Both the position numbers and the translations under genes were made by a program. The notes beneath the pieces were generated by a model. It ran no database searches. It was not told where the DNA came from and was given only the letters and a program-made list of their open reading frames with translations. From Actinomadura coerulea (GTDB lineage: Bacteria; Actinomycetota; Actinomycetes; Streptosporangiales; Streptosporangiaceae): DNA of 64,000 bases. The stretch spans positions 1,488,001 through 1,552,000 of the forward strand of contig NZ_JACHMQ010000001.1 of NCBI RefSeq assembly GCF_014208105.1, in the 5' to 3' direction. Shown one piece after another: positions 27,434-35,867 of the stretch. The number at the start of each line of letters is the position of its first letter. The stretch's first letter is position 1.

Positions 27434-28600
27434 GTGACAAAGGGTCGGTTGGGACCTGTGGTGGCCGGCGGGACGGGAGCGCTGGCGCTGCTCGTGACCG
27501 GCTGCTCGATCGGGGGCGAGGGCAAGCTCGCCTCGGGCGGGTCGGACACGACCGTGACGATCACGCCGGCGAACGGGACCGCCCAGGTCAAGCCGGACGG
27601 CACGATCGAGGTCAAGGCCTCCGGCGCGAAGCTGCGCGACGTCACCGTCCAGGGCGGGGGCGCGGCGATCTCCGGGAGCTACGGGGACGGCCGCAAGACG
27701 TGGCGGTCCACCCGCACCCTGACCCCCGGGACGTCCTACACGGTCACGGCGCAGGCCGGCGACGGCGGCAAGACCCGCACGGCCACCAGCTCGTTCACGA
27801 CGCTGAAGCCCGCCCAGACGCTGTCGATCGCGGACGTCACGCCGAACGTCACCGGGGAGAAGGTCGGCGTCGGCATGCCGATCTTCGTCCGGTTCAACCG
27901 GCCGGTCACCGACAAGGCCGCGGTGGAGCGGACGCTGCGCGTCACCCCGGAGAAGCCGGTCGAGGGCGCGTGGCGCTGGGTCGGATCCGACCAGGTCATC
28001 TACCGGACGAAGACGTACTGGCAGCCGCACCAGACCGTCCGCTTCCAGGCGGACCTCGCCGGGGTGAACGCGGGCGGCGGCGTGTACGGGGCCAAGGACG
28101 CGCAGGCGACCATCAGCATCGGCGCCGCGCAGATCACCACCGGCGACATCGGCGACCACCACATGACGGTGACGCGGGACGGCAAGAAGCTGCGCACCGT
28201 CCCGTTCAGCGCCGGCAACGGCCAGACGCGGGAGTTCACCACCACCAGCGGCGTGCACCTCCTGATGGAGAAGGGCAACCCGGTCACGATGACGTCCCCC
28301 GGGCGCAAGGAGGGGGACCCGGGCTACTACAAGACGGTCGTGAACTACGCGGTCCGCTTCTCCAACAGCGGCGAGTACGTGCACTCGGCGCCGTGGTCGG
28401 TCGGCTCGCAGGGCTCGACGAACGTCAGCCACGGCTGCCTGAACGTCAGCCCGGCCAACGCCAAGTGGTTCTACGACGTCATGCAGCGCGGCGACGTGAT
28501 CGACCTGACCGGGACCGACCGCGAGGTCGAGTGGGACAACGGCTGGAGCGTCTGGCAGCTCTCCTTCGACAAGTGGCGGGAGGGCAGCGCTCTCCGCTGA
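27434..28600 (+). CDS. Lipoprotein L,D-transpeptidase (first of tandem pair)
   Basis: The 388-residue enzyme cross-links peptidoglycan 3-3 or attaches proteins on the outer side of the membrane. A signal peptide ends at lipobox LVTGC, so it is a lipoprotein. Two Ig-like domains (about 40-240; YVTP-type VTPNVTGEKVGVGMP) precede a YkuD catalytic domain with the SHGC motif NVSHGCLNVSP, active Cys335. The layout matches Ldt enzymes of mycobacteria and other actinobacteria, which are resistant to penicillins but inhibited by carbapenems. The GTG at 27434 has GGGGGAG six bases upstream and is used rather than the open frame from 27413. Confidence 0.9.
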   Translation: MTKGRLGPVVAGGTGALALLVTGCSIGGEGKLASGGSDTTVTITPANGTAQVKPDGTIEVKASGAKLRDVTVQGGGAAISGSYGDGRKTWRSTRTLTPGTSYTVTAQAGDGGKTRTATSSFTTLKPAQTLSIADVTPNVTGEKVGVGMPIFVRFNRPVTDKAAVERTLRVTPEKPVEGAWRWVGSDQVIYRTKTYWQPHQTVRFQADLAGVNAGGGVYGAKDAQATISIGAAQITTGDIGDHHMTVTRDGKKLRTVPFSAGNGQTREFTTTSGVHLLMEKGNPVTMTSPGRKEGDPGYYKTVVNYAVRFSNSGEYVHSAPWSVGSQGSTNVSHGCLNVSPANAKWFYDVMQRGDVIDLTGTDREVEWDNGWSVWQLSFDKWREGSALR

Positions 28601-28751
28601 GACGGCTGCCGGGGGCGGGGGAGGGGCGACGAAACCTCCGTCTTGCAACGCTTTGATCTCAGGCACCTGCAAAAACCCCGGGACATGGCATGATCGTCGA
28701 CTTTTGTCGCTAATGTCGCTCTGGTAGACGGCGGGGTTCTGGAGGTCAACG

Positions 28752-29987
28752 GTGCAGCGGAGGCTTTCCGCAGGGGTTCGGGCTGGCGCGGGAATGGCGG
28801 GGGTCGTCCTCCTCTTCACGACGGCCTGCAGCGGAGGAGAGAAGGACTCCGGCGTCACCGTCGGAGAGAAGGGCGACGCGAGCGCCCCGCAGGTGACGAT
28901 CAACCCGGGCAACGGCAACACCAAGGCCAAGCCCGAGGACGGCGTCGTCGTCACCGCCGCGGGCGGGACGCTCGAACAGGTCTCGGTCACGCTCAAGGGC
29001 AAGCCCGTCGACGGCGCGATGGCCGCCGACAAGACCAGCTGGAAGTCGCGCACGCTGCGTCCCGGGGCCAAGTACCAGGTCACGGCGGTCGCCAAGAGCC
29101 CCAAGGGCAAGACGGCCACCGTCAACGCCGCGTTCGCCACGCTCAGGGCCGCCAGCGAGCTCAGCATCGTCGACATCACGCCGAGCAAGAACGAGAAGGT
29201 CGGCGTCGGCATGCCGATCCAGGTGGTCTTCAACCGCCCGGTGGCCGACAAGAAGGCCGTCGAGGGCGCCCTCGAGGTCAAGTCGACCACGCCCGCCACC
29301 GGCGCCTGGTACTGGCTGAACGACACCACGGTGATCTTCCGTACGAAGAACGGCACCTGGTGGGGGCCCAACCAGAAGGTGATGTTCACCGCCAAGCTGG
29401 CCGGCGTGAGGTCGGGCAAGAAGACCTACGGCGTGACGGACTACACCCGCGGGTTCCGCATCGGCGACGCGCACATGGTCACGGTCAGCACCAAGAAGCA
29501 CAAGCTGGTCGTCACCAAGAACGGCAAGAAGGTCCGCAGCTGGCCGATCAGCGCGGGCCGCGGCGGCCGCGTCGTCAACGGCGTCGACACCTACCTCACC
29601 ACCAGCGGCATCCACCTGACCATGGGCAAGGAGAATCCGGCGATCATGACGTCGGAGTGGATGGGGGTCAAGCCCGACGACAAGAAGAACGGCGGCTACA
29701 AGGAGGTCATCCCGCACGCGGTGCGGATCTCCAACAGCGGCGAGTACATCCACTCGATGGCCGCCACCACCTGGGCGCAGGGCCGCCAGAACGTCAGCCA
29801 CGGCTGCGTGAACTCCCCGCCCGCCGACGCCCGCTGGTACTACGAGTGGTCCTACCGCGGCGACCCGGTGGTCATCACCGGCAGCAAGCGGAAGCTGGAC
29901 CCGCTCAACGGCTGGAGCTACTACCAGATGTCGTGGGACCGGTGGGTCAAGGGCGGCGCCCTCAACCGAACCGTGACCACCGGCTGA
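28752..29987 (+). CDS. Lipoprotein L,D-transpeptidase (second of tandem pair)
   Basis: The 411-residue paralogue of the preceding gene has the same plan: a lipobox (FTTAC), two Ig-like domains with VDITPSKNEKVGVGMP, and a YkuD domain with NVSHGCVNSPP, active Cys352. The pair shares KVGVGMPI and NSGEYVHS/NSGEYIHS. The GTG at 28752 has GGAGG six bases upstream. The 151-bp gap carries direct repeats TGTCGCT near 28708-28722, which may belong to a promoter. Redundant 3-3 cross-linking enzymes are normal in actinobacteria. Confidence 0.9.
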   Translation: MQRRLSAGVRAGAGMAGVVLLFTTACSGGEKDSGVTVGEKGDASAPQVTINPGNGNTKAKPEDGVVVTAAGGTLEQVSVTLKGKPVDGAMAADKTSWKSRTLRPGAKYQVTAVAKSPKGKTATVNAAFATLRAASELSIVDITPSKNEKVGVGMPIQVVFNRPVADKKAVEGALEVKSTTPATGAWYWLNDTTVIFRTKNGTWWGPNQKVMFTAKLAGVRSGKKTYGVTDYTRGFRIGDAHMVTVSTKKHKLVVTKNGKKVRSWPISAGRGGRVVNGVDTYLTTSGIHLTMGKENPAIMTSEWMGVKPDDKKNGGYKEVIPHAVRISNSGEYIHSMAATTWAQGRQNVSHGCVNSPPADARWYYEWSYRGDPVVITGSKRKLDPLNGWSYYQMSWDRWVKGGALNRTVTTG

Positions 29988-30047
29988 CCATGACCGGGTC
30001 CCGCTCCGGGAACGGCCCGGACACGGCCGTCGGCGAACGGGGACCCG

Positions 30048-31367
30048 GTGAACGAGCCAGCTCACCCGCTGCGACTGCGGCGCCGCGTCCGGCGCAGGGC
30101 GCACCGCGTCCTGCGCCGGACGGCGCTCACGGCGCTGCGCCCGCTGCGGCGACGGCGCGTCCCGCCGCCCGGTGACCGGCTCCGCGTCCGCGTCCTGCTG
30201 CAGAACGCGCACGGGACGGGCGGGACGATCCGCACGGTCCTGAACCTGTGCGGCCATCTGGCCCGCGATCACGACGTCGAGATCGTCAGCGTGCTGAAGC
30301 GGAGCAGGAGGCCGTTCTTCGCCCTCCCCGCCGGGGTCACGGTCACCTACGCCGACGACCGCCTGGCTCCCAAGGGGCGCTCGGCCCGCCTGCTGGCCGG
30401 GCTGCCGAGCCTCCTGACGCCCGCGGACGAGGCGTCGTTCCGCCACATGAGCCTCTGGACGGACGTGTGCCTGCTGCGCCGCGCGGTCTGGCGTGCGGCG
30501 CCGCCCGACGTGCTCATCGGGTCCAGGCCGTCCCTCAACCTCCTGGCGGCCGAGCTGGCGCCGGCCGGGGTCGCGACGATCGGCCAGGACCACATGCACC
30601 TCGGGGCCTACCGGCCCGCGCTCCGGCGGCAGATCGTCCGCGCCTACCGCCGGCTCGACGTCGTCACCACGCTCACCGAGGCCGACCGCGCCGAGTACGA
30701 GGCCGCGCTGGCGGGATCCCCCGTGCGCGTCGTCCGCATCCCGAACGCCGCGCCGGCGCTGCCGGAGCGGCCGTCCCGGCGCGCGCACAAGGTCGTCGTG
30801 GCCGCCGGGAGGCTCGTGCACGCCAAGGGCTTCGACCTGCTCCTGCGCGCGTTCGCGCCGATCGCCGCCGAGCACCCCGACTGGACCCTGCGGGTCTTCG
30901 GAGGCGGGCCCCGGCGCGACCGGCTCCGCGCGCTGATCGACGACCTCGGCCTCGGCGGGCGGGCCGAGCTGTGCCCCCGCACCCGCGACCTGCACGCGGA
31001 GATGGGGCGGGCGTCGGTCTACGCGCTGTCGTCGCGCCGCGAGGGCATGCCCATGGTCGTGATCGAGGCCATGGGCATGGGGCTGGCGGTCGTGGCGTTC
31101 GACTGCCCCACCGGGCCGGCCGAGATGATCGCCCACGGCCGTGACGGGCTCCTCGTCACCGCCGGGGACGTGGACGCCCTGACCGCGGCGCTCCGCGCGG
31201 TGATCGCGGACCCCGGCCTGCGGGACCGGCTGGGCGAGGCGGCCCTGCTGTCCGCGCGGGCCCATGACCTGGACCGCATCGGCCCCCGGTGGTCCCGCCT
31301 GATCCGCGATCTCGTCCCCGCGGGCCCGCCCCCGGAACGGGCCCGGCCGGCCGAGGTCAGTCCCTGA
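30048..31367 (+). CDS. GT4-family glycosyltransferase
   Basis: This 439-residue retaining GT-B glycosyltransferase has an Arg-rich N-terminus (RLRRRVRRRAHRVLRRTAL) that may bind membrane phosphate. GTGGTIRTVLNLCGHLA, near residue 50, begins the acceptor domain. The C-terminal sugar-nucleotide domain holds RREGMPMVVIEAMGMG, with the EX7E-type acidic pair, then PTGPAEMIAHGRDGLL. Such proteins build wall glycopolymers or glycolipids; the sugar is not predictable. The start GTG at 30048 follows GGGGACCC. The gene overlaps the next, convergent one by 11 bp at their 3' ends. Confidence 0.85.
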   Translation: MNEPAHPLRLRRRVRRRAHRVLRRTALTALRPLRRRRVPPPGDRLRVRVLLQNAHGTGGTIRTVLNLCGHLARDHDVEIVSVLKRSRRPFFALPAGVTVTYADDRLAPKGRSARLLAGLPSLLTPADEASFRHMSLWTDVCLLRRAVWRAAPPDVLIGSRPSLNLLAAELAPAGVATIGQDHMHLGAYRPALRRQIVRAYRRLDVVTTLTEADRAEYEAALAGSPVRVVRIPNAAPALPERPSRRAHKVVVAAGRLVHAKGFDLLLRAFAPIAAEHPDWTLRVFGGGPRRDRLRALIDDLGLGGRAELCPRTRDLHAEMGRASVYALSSRREGMPMVVIEAMGMGLAVVAFDCPTGPAEMIAHGRDGLLVTAGDVDALTAALRAVIADPGLRDRLGEAALLSARAHDLDRIGPRWSRLIRDLVPAGPPPERARPAEVSP

Positions 31368-31863
31368 GCAGGCCGCGCACGTAGGCGGCCTGCCCCGCGT
31401 GCTGGAGGTCGTCGGAGACCACGCTGACCAGCCGTACCGCCAGCGTGACCGGCGGATCCCACGCCCGGTCGACGATCCGGGAGAGGTCGGCGTCGGTCAG
31501 CGCGGACACGTACCGGACGGTACTGGCGTGGACGGCGTCGTGATAGCCCGTGAGCAGGTCCGCCGAGTCCACCCGGACGGCGGCGACGTCGTCCGGAGTG
31601 TGGCCGTACCCGGTGTCGGAGGCGTCGAACGGAAGGGCGAACCGGTCGGCCCAGCCGTCCCGCGTCCACACCTGGTCGGTGCCGGCGGCCCCGGCGACGT
31701 GGTCGTCCTGGATGCGGGTGAGGTGCCAGACGAGCCACGCGATCGAGTTGGCGCCCTCGGCGGGCCGGCGGGCGAGCTGCGGCCCGCTGAGGCCGCCGAC
31801 CGCCCCGTGGACGACGTCGCGGATCCGGTCGAACGCGTCGGTGAGCAGTTCAGCACTGGTCAT
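31357..31863 (-). CDS. DinB/DUF664-family thiol transferase-like protein
   Basis: This 168-residue protein has the four-helix DinB fold. Histidines that usually hold a metal are in WLVWHLTRIQDDH and DDLQHAGQAAYVRG. In actinobacteria this fold includes mycothiol-dependent enzymes that attach mycothiol to toxic compounds, so a detoxification role is possible. The ATG at 31863 gives the usual MTSAELL start. It ends in an 11-bp tail-to-tail overlap with the glycosyltransferase. Confidence 0.75.
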   Translation of the reverse strand: MTSAELLTDAFDRIRDVVHGAVGGLSGPQLARRPAEGANSIAWLVWHLTRIQDDHVAGAAGTDQVWTRDGWADRFALPFDASDTGYGHTPDDVAAVRVDSADLLTGYHDAVHASTVRYVSALTDADLSRIVDRAWDPPVTLAVRLVSVVSDDLQHAGQAAYVRGLLRD

Positions 31864-31943
31864 TGGTCCGACGCTACCTTGGTCCGGCCCGGGTTTCAGG
31901 CCCCCGCGCCTCCGCATCCGGACGCGACGGGAAGGGTGTTTCG

Positions 31944-32057
31944 ATGTTCGGCTTGATACTCCCTGTGATCGATACGATCCTGACTGTAGTCGATCGGCAG
32001 GTCATCCGCCGCGGCGACGCCCCGCCCCCCGGGGCGTGCCCGCGGGCCACGGCGTAA
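31944..32057 (+). CDS. Possible 37-residue hydrophobic peptide
   Basis: An ATG at 31944 has GGGAAGGG seven bases upstream and opens a 37-residue frame. It starts with a hydrophobic helix (MFGLILPVIDTILTVVDR) and ends with a polar Pro/Ala-rich tail. No family is recognised. The strong ribosome site and amphipathic start make it worth listing, but length is marginal. It lies in the 353-bp gap before the DUF3533-type gene. Confidence 0.4.
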   Translation: MFGLILPVIDTILTVVDRQVIRRGDAPPPGACPRATA

Positions 32058-32095
32058 CGGCACGCACCGGTGCCGTTGGAAGAGGGGGACCGGGG

Positions 32096-32167
32096 GTGGA
32101 CGGCTCCGCGTTCGTGCACCAAGGCTGCGTCTACTCCAGCGACGACGACGGCGGCGCCGGTGCCTGA
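32096..32167 (+). CDS. Possible 23-residue peptide
   Basis: A GTG at 32096 with AGAGGGGG upstream gives 23 residues ending VYSSDDDGGAGA with one Cys. It lies directly after the 37-residue ORF and 49 bp before the DUF3533-type start. This is weak evidence for a gene; it could be a leader peptide or chance. Confidence 0.2.
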   Translation: MDGSAFVHQGCVYSSDDDGGAGA

Positions 32168-32216
32168 GCCCGGCCCCCGCGCAGTTGGCGGGCCGCCGAT
32201 TGGGTAGGCGACCGGC

Positions 32217-33287
32217 ATGAGCACTCGCGCGCCCGACCGGCGTCCGCCCGACCGCGGGTTCGCGGCCGAACTCCGAGACGCGGTGACGCTGCGCGCGTTC
32301 GCCCTGATCACCGGGGTCATGCTGCTGCAGTTCGGGTTCATCCTTTCCTACATCGGCGCGTTCCACTCGCCGGCCCCGCACCGCGTCCCCGTCGCGGTGG
32401 TCGCGCCGCCCGCGGTCGCGGGACAGGTCGTCGCGCGGGTGAACGCGCTGGAGGGCGCACCGCTGAAGGCGCGCACGTCGCCCGGCGCGCAGCAGGCCCG
32501 CCGGGACATCCTGCGCCGCGACGTCGACGCGGCGATCATCGTCGACCCGCGCGGCGGCACCGACACGCTCCTGGTCGCCTCCGCCGCCGGCCCCGCGCTC
32601 GCCGGCACCGCGACCGACGTGGCGCACCGTCTGGAGACCGCCCAGGGCCGGCAGGTGAGGGTCGTCGACATCCGGCCGCCGGGCCCCAAGGACGGCCGGG
32701 GCCTGTCCTCCTTCTACCTCGTCATCGGCTGGGTCGTGGGCGGCTACCTGGCCGCCGCGATCCTCGCGGTCGCGGGCGGCGCCCGCCCGGCCAACGCGCG
32801 CCGCACGGTCGTCCGGCTGGGCGCGCTCGCCCTGTACGCGGTCGTGTCGGGGCTCGGCGGCGCCCTCATCGCCGGTCCGCTCCTCGGCGCGCTGCCGGGC
32901 CACTTCTTCCCGGTGTGGGGGATCGGCGCGCTCGTGGTCTTCGCCGCGGCGGCCGCCACGGCCGCGCTCCAGACCCTGTTCGGGCTCATCGGGATCGGTC
33001 TGGCGATCCTGCTGTTCGTCGTGCTCGGCAACCCCAGCGCCGGCGGCGCCTACCCGGTCGCGCTGCTGCCGTCGTTCTGGCGCTCGATCGGCGGCTGGCT
33101 GCCGACGGGCGCGGCGACGACGGCCGTGCGCAACACCGTCTACTTCTCCGGCAACGCCACGGCGCACGCGCTGTGGGTGCTGGCCGGGTGGGCCCTCGCC
33201 GGGGCGGCCGTCGCCCTGGCGGTGTCCGCGCTGCGCCCGCGCACGACCGCCCCGGCCGAGGCGACCGCCTCAGCCCGGGGAGGCTGA
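32217..33287 (+). CDS. DUF3533/ABC-2-like membrane protein
   Basis: The 356-residue protein has an N-terminal helix (FALITGVMLLQFGFILSYIG), an extracytoplasmic domain of about 120 residues, and about six helices after residue 155, ending in VLAGWALAGAAVALAVSAL. This is the plan of DUF3533 / YhgE-Pip-like proteins, thought to be ABC-2 type exporters or phage-receptor homologues. No ATPase is adjacent. The ATG at 32217 lies in GGCATGAGC. Its 3' end overlaps the convergent histidine kinase gene by 18 bp. Confidence 0.65.
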   Translation: MSTRAPDRRPPDRGFAAELRDAVTLRAFALITGVMLLQFGFILSYIGAFHSPAPHRVPVAVVAPPAVAGQVVARVNALEGAPLKARTSPGAQQARRDILRRDVDAAIIVDPRGGTDTLLVASAAGPALAGTATDVAHRLETAQGRQVRVVDIRPPGPKDGRGLSSFYLVIGWVVGGYLAAAILAVAGGARPANARRTVVRLGALALYAVVSGLGGALIAGPLLGALPGHFFPVWGIGALVVFAAAAATAALQTLFGLIGIGLAILLFVVLGNPSAGGAYPVALLPSFWRSIGGWLPTGAATTAVRNTVYFSGNATAHALWVLAGWALAGAAVALAVSALRPRTTAPAEATASARGG

Positions 33288-34490
33288 CGCCGGCAGGCGG
33301 ACGGTCACCACGAGGCCGCCTCCCGGGCGCGGCGCCGCGGTCACCGTGCCGCCGTGGGCCGTCGCGGTCGCCCGGACGATCGACAGCCCGAGACCCGAGC
33401 CGCGGTCGGAGCGCACCCGGTCGTTGCCGAGCCTCCGGAACGGCTCGAAGATCGTCTCGATCTCGTAGGCGGGGACCGGGGGACCGGTGTTGGCGACGGT
33501 GAGCTCGGCCCAGCCGTCCCGGCCCCGGGTCGCGACGCGCACCTCGCCGCCGTCGCGGTTGTGCCGGATCGCGTTCTCCACCAGGTTCTGCACGAGCCGC
33601 TCCACCAGCACCGGATCGCCGGAGGCGGGGGCCGGGCCGAGCAGGCGGTCCGCGGTCACGCCGCGGGCCTCCGCCTCGGCGGCGGCCTGCCGCAGGACGT
33701 GCCCGGCGACGTCCGCCAGGTCGAGCGGTCCGGCGTCGACCACGGCGTTCTCGGTCCCGGCGAGGGTGAGCAGCCCGTCGATGAGCCGCTCGTGCCTGCC
33801 GTTGACGACCAGCAGCGACTCGCCGAGCCGCTTGACGTCGTCGGTGGCGTCCGGCCGCCGCACCGCCACGTCCACCAGCGTCCGGTTGATGGCGAGGGGG
33901 GTGCGCAGCTCGTGCGAGGCGTTCGCGACGAACCGGCGCTGCCCGTCGAACGCCCGCGCCAGCCGGCCGAGCATGGTGTCGAAGGTGTCGGCCAGCTCCT
34001 TGACGTCGTCGCGCGGGCCCTCGTAGGCGATCCGCTCGGTGAGGTCGTGGCTGCGCGCGACGCGGCGCGCCGTCTCGGTGATCGCGTGCACGGGGCGCAG
34101 CGCCCGGTCGGCGAGCAGCCAGCCGAAGCCGAGCCCCGCCGCGCCCACCAGCCCGAGCGCGATCCCGCCCTGGGTGAGCAGCGCGTTGAGGGTCTTCCGC
34201 CGGTAGTCCTCGCGGCCCTTGATCAGCGCGCCCTGCACCCGCTGCACGGTGAGCTCCGACGCCTCGCCGGGCATCGGCGCCGTCCCCTTCAACGCGGGTC
34301 CCGCGGCTGTGAAGACGCGGTCGTCCGCGGGTTCTCCCTGCCTCTGCAGGTTGTTCTGGACGAGGAGATAGGTCAGGCCGAGCAGCACGATGCCCGCGCC
34401 GAGGAACAGGCCCGTGTAGAGGATGGTCAGCCGCAGCCGGATCGTCGGCCGCAGCCGGCCGGCGAACCCCGCGGTCCTCGCAGCGCTCAT
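33270..34490 (-). CDS. HAMP-domain sensor histidine kinase
   Basis: The 406-residue kinase has two transmembrane helices (about 20-45 and 108-128) around a small extracellular sensor, then a HAMP domain, the phosphoacceptor region NASHELRTPLAINR with His193, an N-box LVENAIRHN, and a G-box DRGSGLGLSIVRA. It autophosphorylates and passes phosphate to the regulator encoded just upstream; the ATG overlaps that gene's stop by 4 bp. The probable target is the divergent lipoprotein/efflux operon. It overlaps the DUF3533-type gene tail-to-tail by 18 bp. Confidence 0.9.
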   Translation of the reverse strand: MSAARTAGFAGRLRPTIRLRLTILYTGLFLGAGIVLLGLTYLLVQNNLQRQGEPADDRVFTAAGPALKGTAPMPGEASELTVQRVQGALIKGREDYRRKTLNALLTQGGIALGLVGAAGLGFGWLLADRALRPVHAITETARRVARSHDLTERIAYEGPRDDVKELADTFDTMLGRLARAFDGQRRFVANASHELRTPLAINRTLVDVAVRRPDATDDVKRLGESLLVVNGRHERLIDGLLTLAGTENAVVDAGPLDLADVAGHVLRQAAAEAEARGVTADRLLGPAPASGDPVLVERLVQNLVENAIRHNRDGGEVRVATRGRDGWAELTVANTGPPVPAYEIETIFEPFRRLGNDRVRSDRGSGLGLSIVRATATAHGGTVTAAPRPGGGLVVTVRLPASASPG

Positions 34491-35143
34491 GGGATCCGGT
34501 ACCCCACTCCCGGGACGGTCTCGATGACCGGGGGATCGCCGAGTTTGCGGCGCAGCTTCATCAGCGTCACCCGGACGGTGTTGGTGAACGGGTCGGTGTG
34601 CTCGTCCCACACCTTCTCCAGCAGCCGCTCGGCGGACACGATCGTCCCGTCCGCGCGCAGCAGCTCGGCCAGCAGCCCGAACTCCTTGCGCGCCAGGTGC
34701 ACGTACCGCCCGTCGCGGTACACCTCCTGGCGGGACGGGTCGGCCCGGATCCCGGCGCGCTCCAGTGCCGGCGGCGCCGCCGGGCGGGCCCGCCGACCGA
34801 GCGCGAGGATCCGCGCCACCAGCTCCTCGAACGCGAACGGCTTGGTGAGGTAGTCGTCGGCGCCGAGGCGCAGCCCGTCGACCCGGGCCGGGACGGTGAC
34901 GGCGGCGGTGAGCATCAGCACCCGCACGAGCGCGCCGGACTCCACCACCGCGCGGCACACGTCGTCGCCGTGCACGACCGGCAGGTCCCGGTCCAGGACG
35001 ACCACGTCGTAGTCGTGCACGCCGAGCCGCTCCAGCGCGGCGTCCCCGTCGTAGACCACGTCCACGGCGAGGGCCTCCGCCCGCAGCCCCTCGGCGATCG
35101 AGTCGGCGAGCATCCGCTCGTCCTCGGCGACCAGTACACGCAC
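34487..35143 (-). CDS. OmpR-family response regulator
   Basis: This 218-residue protein has a receiver domain with DRDLP and phosphoacceptor Asp51, a conserved Lys in LTKPFAFEELVARI, and a C-terminal winged helix (FTNTVRVTLMKLRRKLG, then ETVPGVGYRIP). It is divergent from an efflux-type operon and probably controls it, since phased TAAC/TTAC repeats sit in the 181-bp gap. The GTG start at 35143 lies in GGGGCAC and the receiver begins at once, so the longer open frame to 35815 is rejected. Confidence 0.92.
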   Translation of the reverse strand: MRVLVAEDERMLADSIAEGLRAEALAVDVVYDGDAALERLGVHDYDVVVLDRDLPVVHGDDVCRAVVESGALVRVLMLTAAVTVPARVDGLRLGADDYLTKPFAFEELVARILALGRRARPAAPPALERAGIRADPSRQEVYRDGRYVHLARKEFGLLAELLRADGTIVSAERLLEKVWDEHTDPFTNTVRVTLMKLRRKLGDPPVIETVPGVGYRIP

Positions 35144-35216
35144 GTGCCCCACCCCTGCCGCTCCCGCGGGACCCGCCCTCCTGCGCGTCCCGCCGCCCCA
35201 GCTTCGGGGAACGGGC

Positions 35217-35257
35217 GTAACGCCGGCATAACGCGATCCGGTTACGCCGGGGTTACC
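35217..35257. promoter_or_regulatory. Candidate response-regulator operator (four phased repeats)
   Basis: Four copies of a GTAACGCCGG-like element start at 35217 (GTAACGCCGG), 35228 (ATAACGCGAT), 35241 (GTTACGCCGG) and 35252 (GTTACCGGCC). Start spacings are 11, 13 and 11 bp, about one helical turn. OmpR/PhoB-type regulators typically bind such direct repeats. The cluster lies 74 bp from the regulator start and 68 bp from the lipoprotein start, between divergent genes. Confidence 0.5.
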
Positions 35258-35324
35258 GGCCGACGGCTGGACTTGCGGTCGCCGCCGGAGCACCGTCCGG
35301 CGGGGACGACGAGGAGACGACCCG

Positions 35325-35867
35325 ATGCGACGACGTACGCTCGCCGTGCTGGCGCTCGCCCCTGCCCTGGCCCTCGGCCTGCAGGGCTGCGGGGACGAGG
35401 GCGCCGGCGGGGGCGGCACCGCCAAGGCCGCCAGCGACGACCAGAAGATGCGGGAGTTCGCCCGCTGCATGCGCGCCAACGGGGTGGACATGCCGGACCC
35501 GAAGAACGGCCGGATCGAGATCCGGGCGTCCGCCAAGCCGGGCGGCCCCGGCAAGGATGGACCGGAGGCCGACGGCGGTGTCCAGGCGGCGCAGAAGAAG
35601 TGCGCGCACCTGATGCCGAACGGCGGGAAGCCGCCCAAGCCCAAGCCCGAGGAACTGGCGAAGATGCGCGCGTTCGCCAAGTGCATGCGCGACCACGGTG
35701 TCGGCGCGTTCCCCGACCCCGAGCCGGACGGCGGCATCAAGATCAAGGAGGGGAAGGGCACGGGGCCGGACCCGGAGAGCCGGACGTTCAAGAGCGCCCA
35801 GAAGGCCTGTGCCAAGCTCTCGCCCGGCGGCGGAGGCTTCGCGGCGACGACCCGGGGCGGCGACTAG
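35325..35867 (+). CDS. Lipoprotein with a duplicated Cys motif
   Basis: The 180-residue protein has a signal peptide with lipobox LGLQGC, so the mature chain is lipid-anchored outside. It contains two copies of one module: [19 protein letters not shown] with [10 protein letters not shown], then [20 protein letters not shown] with [12 protein letters not shown]. Each carries two cysteines that could pair. Linkers are Gly/Pro/Lys-rich. Its stop overlaps the GTG of the adaptor gene by one base, so it is the first gene of an operon with an efflux adaptor and MacB-like ABC parts. The function is unknown; a periplasmic sensor or cargo partner is inference. Confidence 0.75.
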   Translation: MRRRTLAVLALAPALALGLQGCGDEGAGGGGTAKAASDDQKMREFARCMRANGVDMPDPKNGRIEIRASAKPGGPGKDGPEADGGVQAAQKKCAHLMPNGGKPPKPKPEELAKMRAFAKCMRDHGVGAFPDPEPDGGIKIKEGKGTGPDPESRTFKSAQKACAKLSPGGGGFAATTRGGD

